Positions 63,032 through 64,000 of a DNA stretch of 64,000 bases are shown here, in pieces. Every line of letters begins with the position of its first letter. Position 1 is the first letter of the stretch. A program made the position numbers and the translations under genes. The DNA is from AP-15 sp963785565 (GTDB taxonomy: Bacteria; Pseudomonadota; Alphaproteobacteria; ATCC43930; CGMCC-115725). Location: contig CAWAVV010000008.1 in the NCBI GenBank assembly GCA_963785565.1, positions 22,859 through 86,858 of the forward strand. Reading direction: 5' to 3'. Below the pieces are notes generated by a model that was given only the letters and a program-made list of their open reading frames with translations, was not told where the DNA came from and did not search any database.

Positions 63032-64000
63032 TTAGCCCAGGACGCTGACATCGTCGGGGTTGATCAGGTCGGGTACGGTCCAGCCGTCGAGGTCGTATTC
63101 GGCCATGCACTGGTCGGCGAAACTCTTCCAGCGCTCGTACTGGCCCGAGCCGACCGCCGCCCGCAAGGCGTCGATGCGGATTTCCTCGTGGCTGCCGGCG
63201 TAGTTGATTTCGTAGAGCTCGTGGCGGGCGCCGAATTCGCTGCCGATCGTGTCCCACAACAGCTTCATCAGCTTGACCCGCTCGACCGCGCTGACCCCGC
63301 CGGAGCCGCGGACATAGCGGTCGAGATATTGGCGCAACTCCGGGGTCTTGAAGTCACGGGCATGCGAGTTGAGGTAGATCAGGCTGCTGGCGACGGTTTT
63401 CTCGATCATGTGCTTGATCTGGACATAGGCCTCGGGCGCCAGGATGCGATAGGCCATCGCCGGCTCCAGCGCCGGCAATACGCAGCCGCCGGCCCACGGT
63501 TCGGCGCTCTTGGCCATCGCGTCGGAAAGCCCCCACATCGTATTGCGCCAGGCGATCACCTCGCCGATGTTGGCTTCGACCCCGCGGAACCCGCGGGTGC
63601 CGGCGATCTCGGTCGCCTTGACCATCAGGCCGATGATGAAGTCGAGCTTGACCGCCAGGCGGGTGCAGCCCTGCAGCATGGCGCGCGGCAGAAACCCGCT
63701 ATTGGGGAAGAACCTGTTGGCCTTGTCGATGTCGGCGTAGACGAACACGTCCTCCCACGGCACCAGCACGTCGTCCATGACGAAGATCGCGTCGTTTTCG
63801 TCGAGCCGGCTCGACAGCGGGTAGTCGAACGGGCTGCCGAGCACGGCGGCGCGCTGCTCGTTCGAGACTCGGCAGATGAATTTGACGCCGGGGGCGTTGC
63901 TCGGCACCAGAAAGACGATCGCGAAATTCTTGTCCTGGATCGGGAGCACCCCGACATGCGCGACAAAGGTGAAATGGGTCAACGCCGAGCCGGTGGCGAC
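63032..64000 (-). CDS. 4-hydroxyphenylacetate 3-hydroxylase (HpaB) family protein, 5' end outside window
   Basis: The C-terminal 320 residues or so of an HpaB-type flavin-dependent monooxygenase; the frame is still open at base 64000. Landmarks: PLSSRLDENDAIFVMDDVLVPWEDVFVY in the middle domain, LDFIIGLMVKATEIAGTRGFRGV, then the C-terminal helical domain (RGSGGVSAVERVKLMKLLWDTIGSEFGARHELYEINYAGSHEE). Enzymes of this family use FADH2 to hydroxylate phenols, or act as 4-hydroxybutyryl-CoA dehydratases; the absence of the iron-sulfur cysteines favours a hydroxylase. No flavin reductase is visible in the window. Confidence 0.87.
   Translation of the reverse strand, partial: VATGSALTHFTFVAHVGVLPIQDKNFAIVFLVPSNAPGVKFICRVSNEQRAAVLGSPFDYPLSSRLDENDAIFVMDDVLVPWEDVFVYADIDKANRFFPNSGFLPRAMLQGCTRLAVKLDFIIGLMVKATEIAGTRGFRGVEANIGEVIAWRNTMWGLSDAMAKSAEPWAGGCVLPALEPAMAYRILAPEAYVQIKHMIEKTVASSLIYLNSHARDFKTPELRQYLDRYVRGSGGVSAVERVKLMKLLWDTIGSEFGARHELYEINYAGSHEEIRIDALRAAVGSGQYERWKSFADQCMAEYDLDGWTVPDLINPDDVSVLG

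Overview
The window is a high-GC, gene-dense bacterial chromosome segment. The gene content (several luciferase-like flavin oxidoreductases, amidohydrolases, short-chain dehydrogenases, class I and class III CoA transferases, FMN 2-hydroxy-acid oxidases, a PQQ-type sugar dehydrogenase with its own cytochrome c) and the intergenic palindromes (CATCCCGGCGAAGGCCGGG type and CCCTCTCCCC...GGGGAGAGGG type) suggest a free-living, metabolically versatile alphaproteobacterium, perhaps a Rhodospirillales or Rhizobiales relative from soil or water. There is no phage module, no CRISPR array, and no rRNA or tRNA that I can support.

Layout. 0-5.3 kb: the end of a fused DNA methyltransferase/nuclease, palindromic repeats, a membrane-anchored coiled-coil protein, an SDR, a secreted kelch protein and a truncated IS1182-type transposase. 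5.3-9.3 kb: a flavin oxidoreductase, an AT-richer FRG-domain gene that looks imported, two small secreted proteins (one a cupredoxin) and a YbjQ-family pair. 9.5-18.5 kb: a catabolic cluster with an alpha/beta hydrolase that lacks its serine nucleophile, two flavin oxidoreductases, a periplasmic sugar dehydrogenase plus diheme cytochrome c, two tandem amidohydrolases, a VOC protein and a GST. 18.7-28.8 kb: an SDR, three very similar FMN-dependent 2-hydroxy-acid oxidases interrupted by a YHS/cupin pair, a CadC-like regulator and a VapBC module, then an MFS transporter.

29-34 kb: a VWA (DUF1194) protein, ornithine decarboxylase with a structured upstream region, a cinA-type gene, an enoyl-CoA hydratase relic and two glycosyltransferases of the TIGR04282/TIGR04283 type. 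34-44 kb: a PA0069-type radical SAM protein, an ACMSD-like amidohydrolase next to a selenoprotein-B-like redox protein, a DUF6134 protein, and a tightly coupled operon of a PLP enzyme, both CoA-transferase subunits and a flavin oxidoreductase, facing a dihydropyrimidinase. 44-52 kb: two convergent CLC chloride channels, a gamma-glutamyltransferase, a metallophosphoesterase, a CDP-archaeol-synthase-like protein and a lipoprotein hydrolase. 52-64 kb: polysaccharide deacetylase, modA with a ModE-like regulator around a probable ModE box, a SAM methyltransferase, a second metallophosphoesterase, a CaiB-type CoA transferase, a dienelactone hydrolase, a VanZ protein, glutaminyl-tRNA synthetase, HigBA, and the end of an HpaB-type hydroxylase.

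A striking property is quality rather than content. From about 29 kb onward at least fifteen genes are split by single-base indels, many in short homopolymers, while I found none in the first 29 kb. The affected genes include glnS and both CLC genes, and every one can be restored to family-typical length by one or two bases, so I read most of them as sequence errors rather than true pseudogenes. They are listed as pseudogenes over their full restored span with that caveat.
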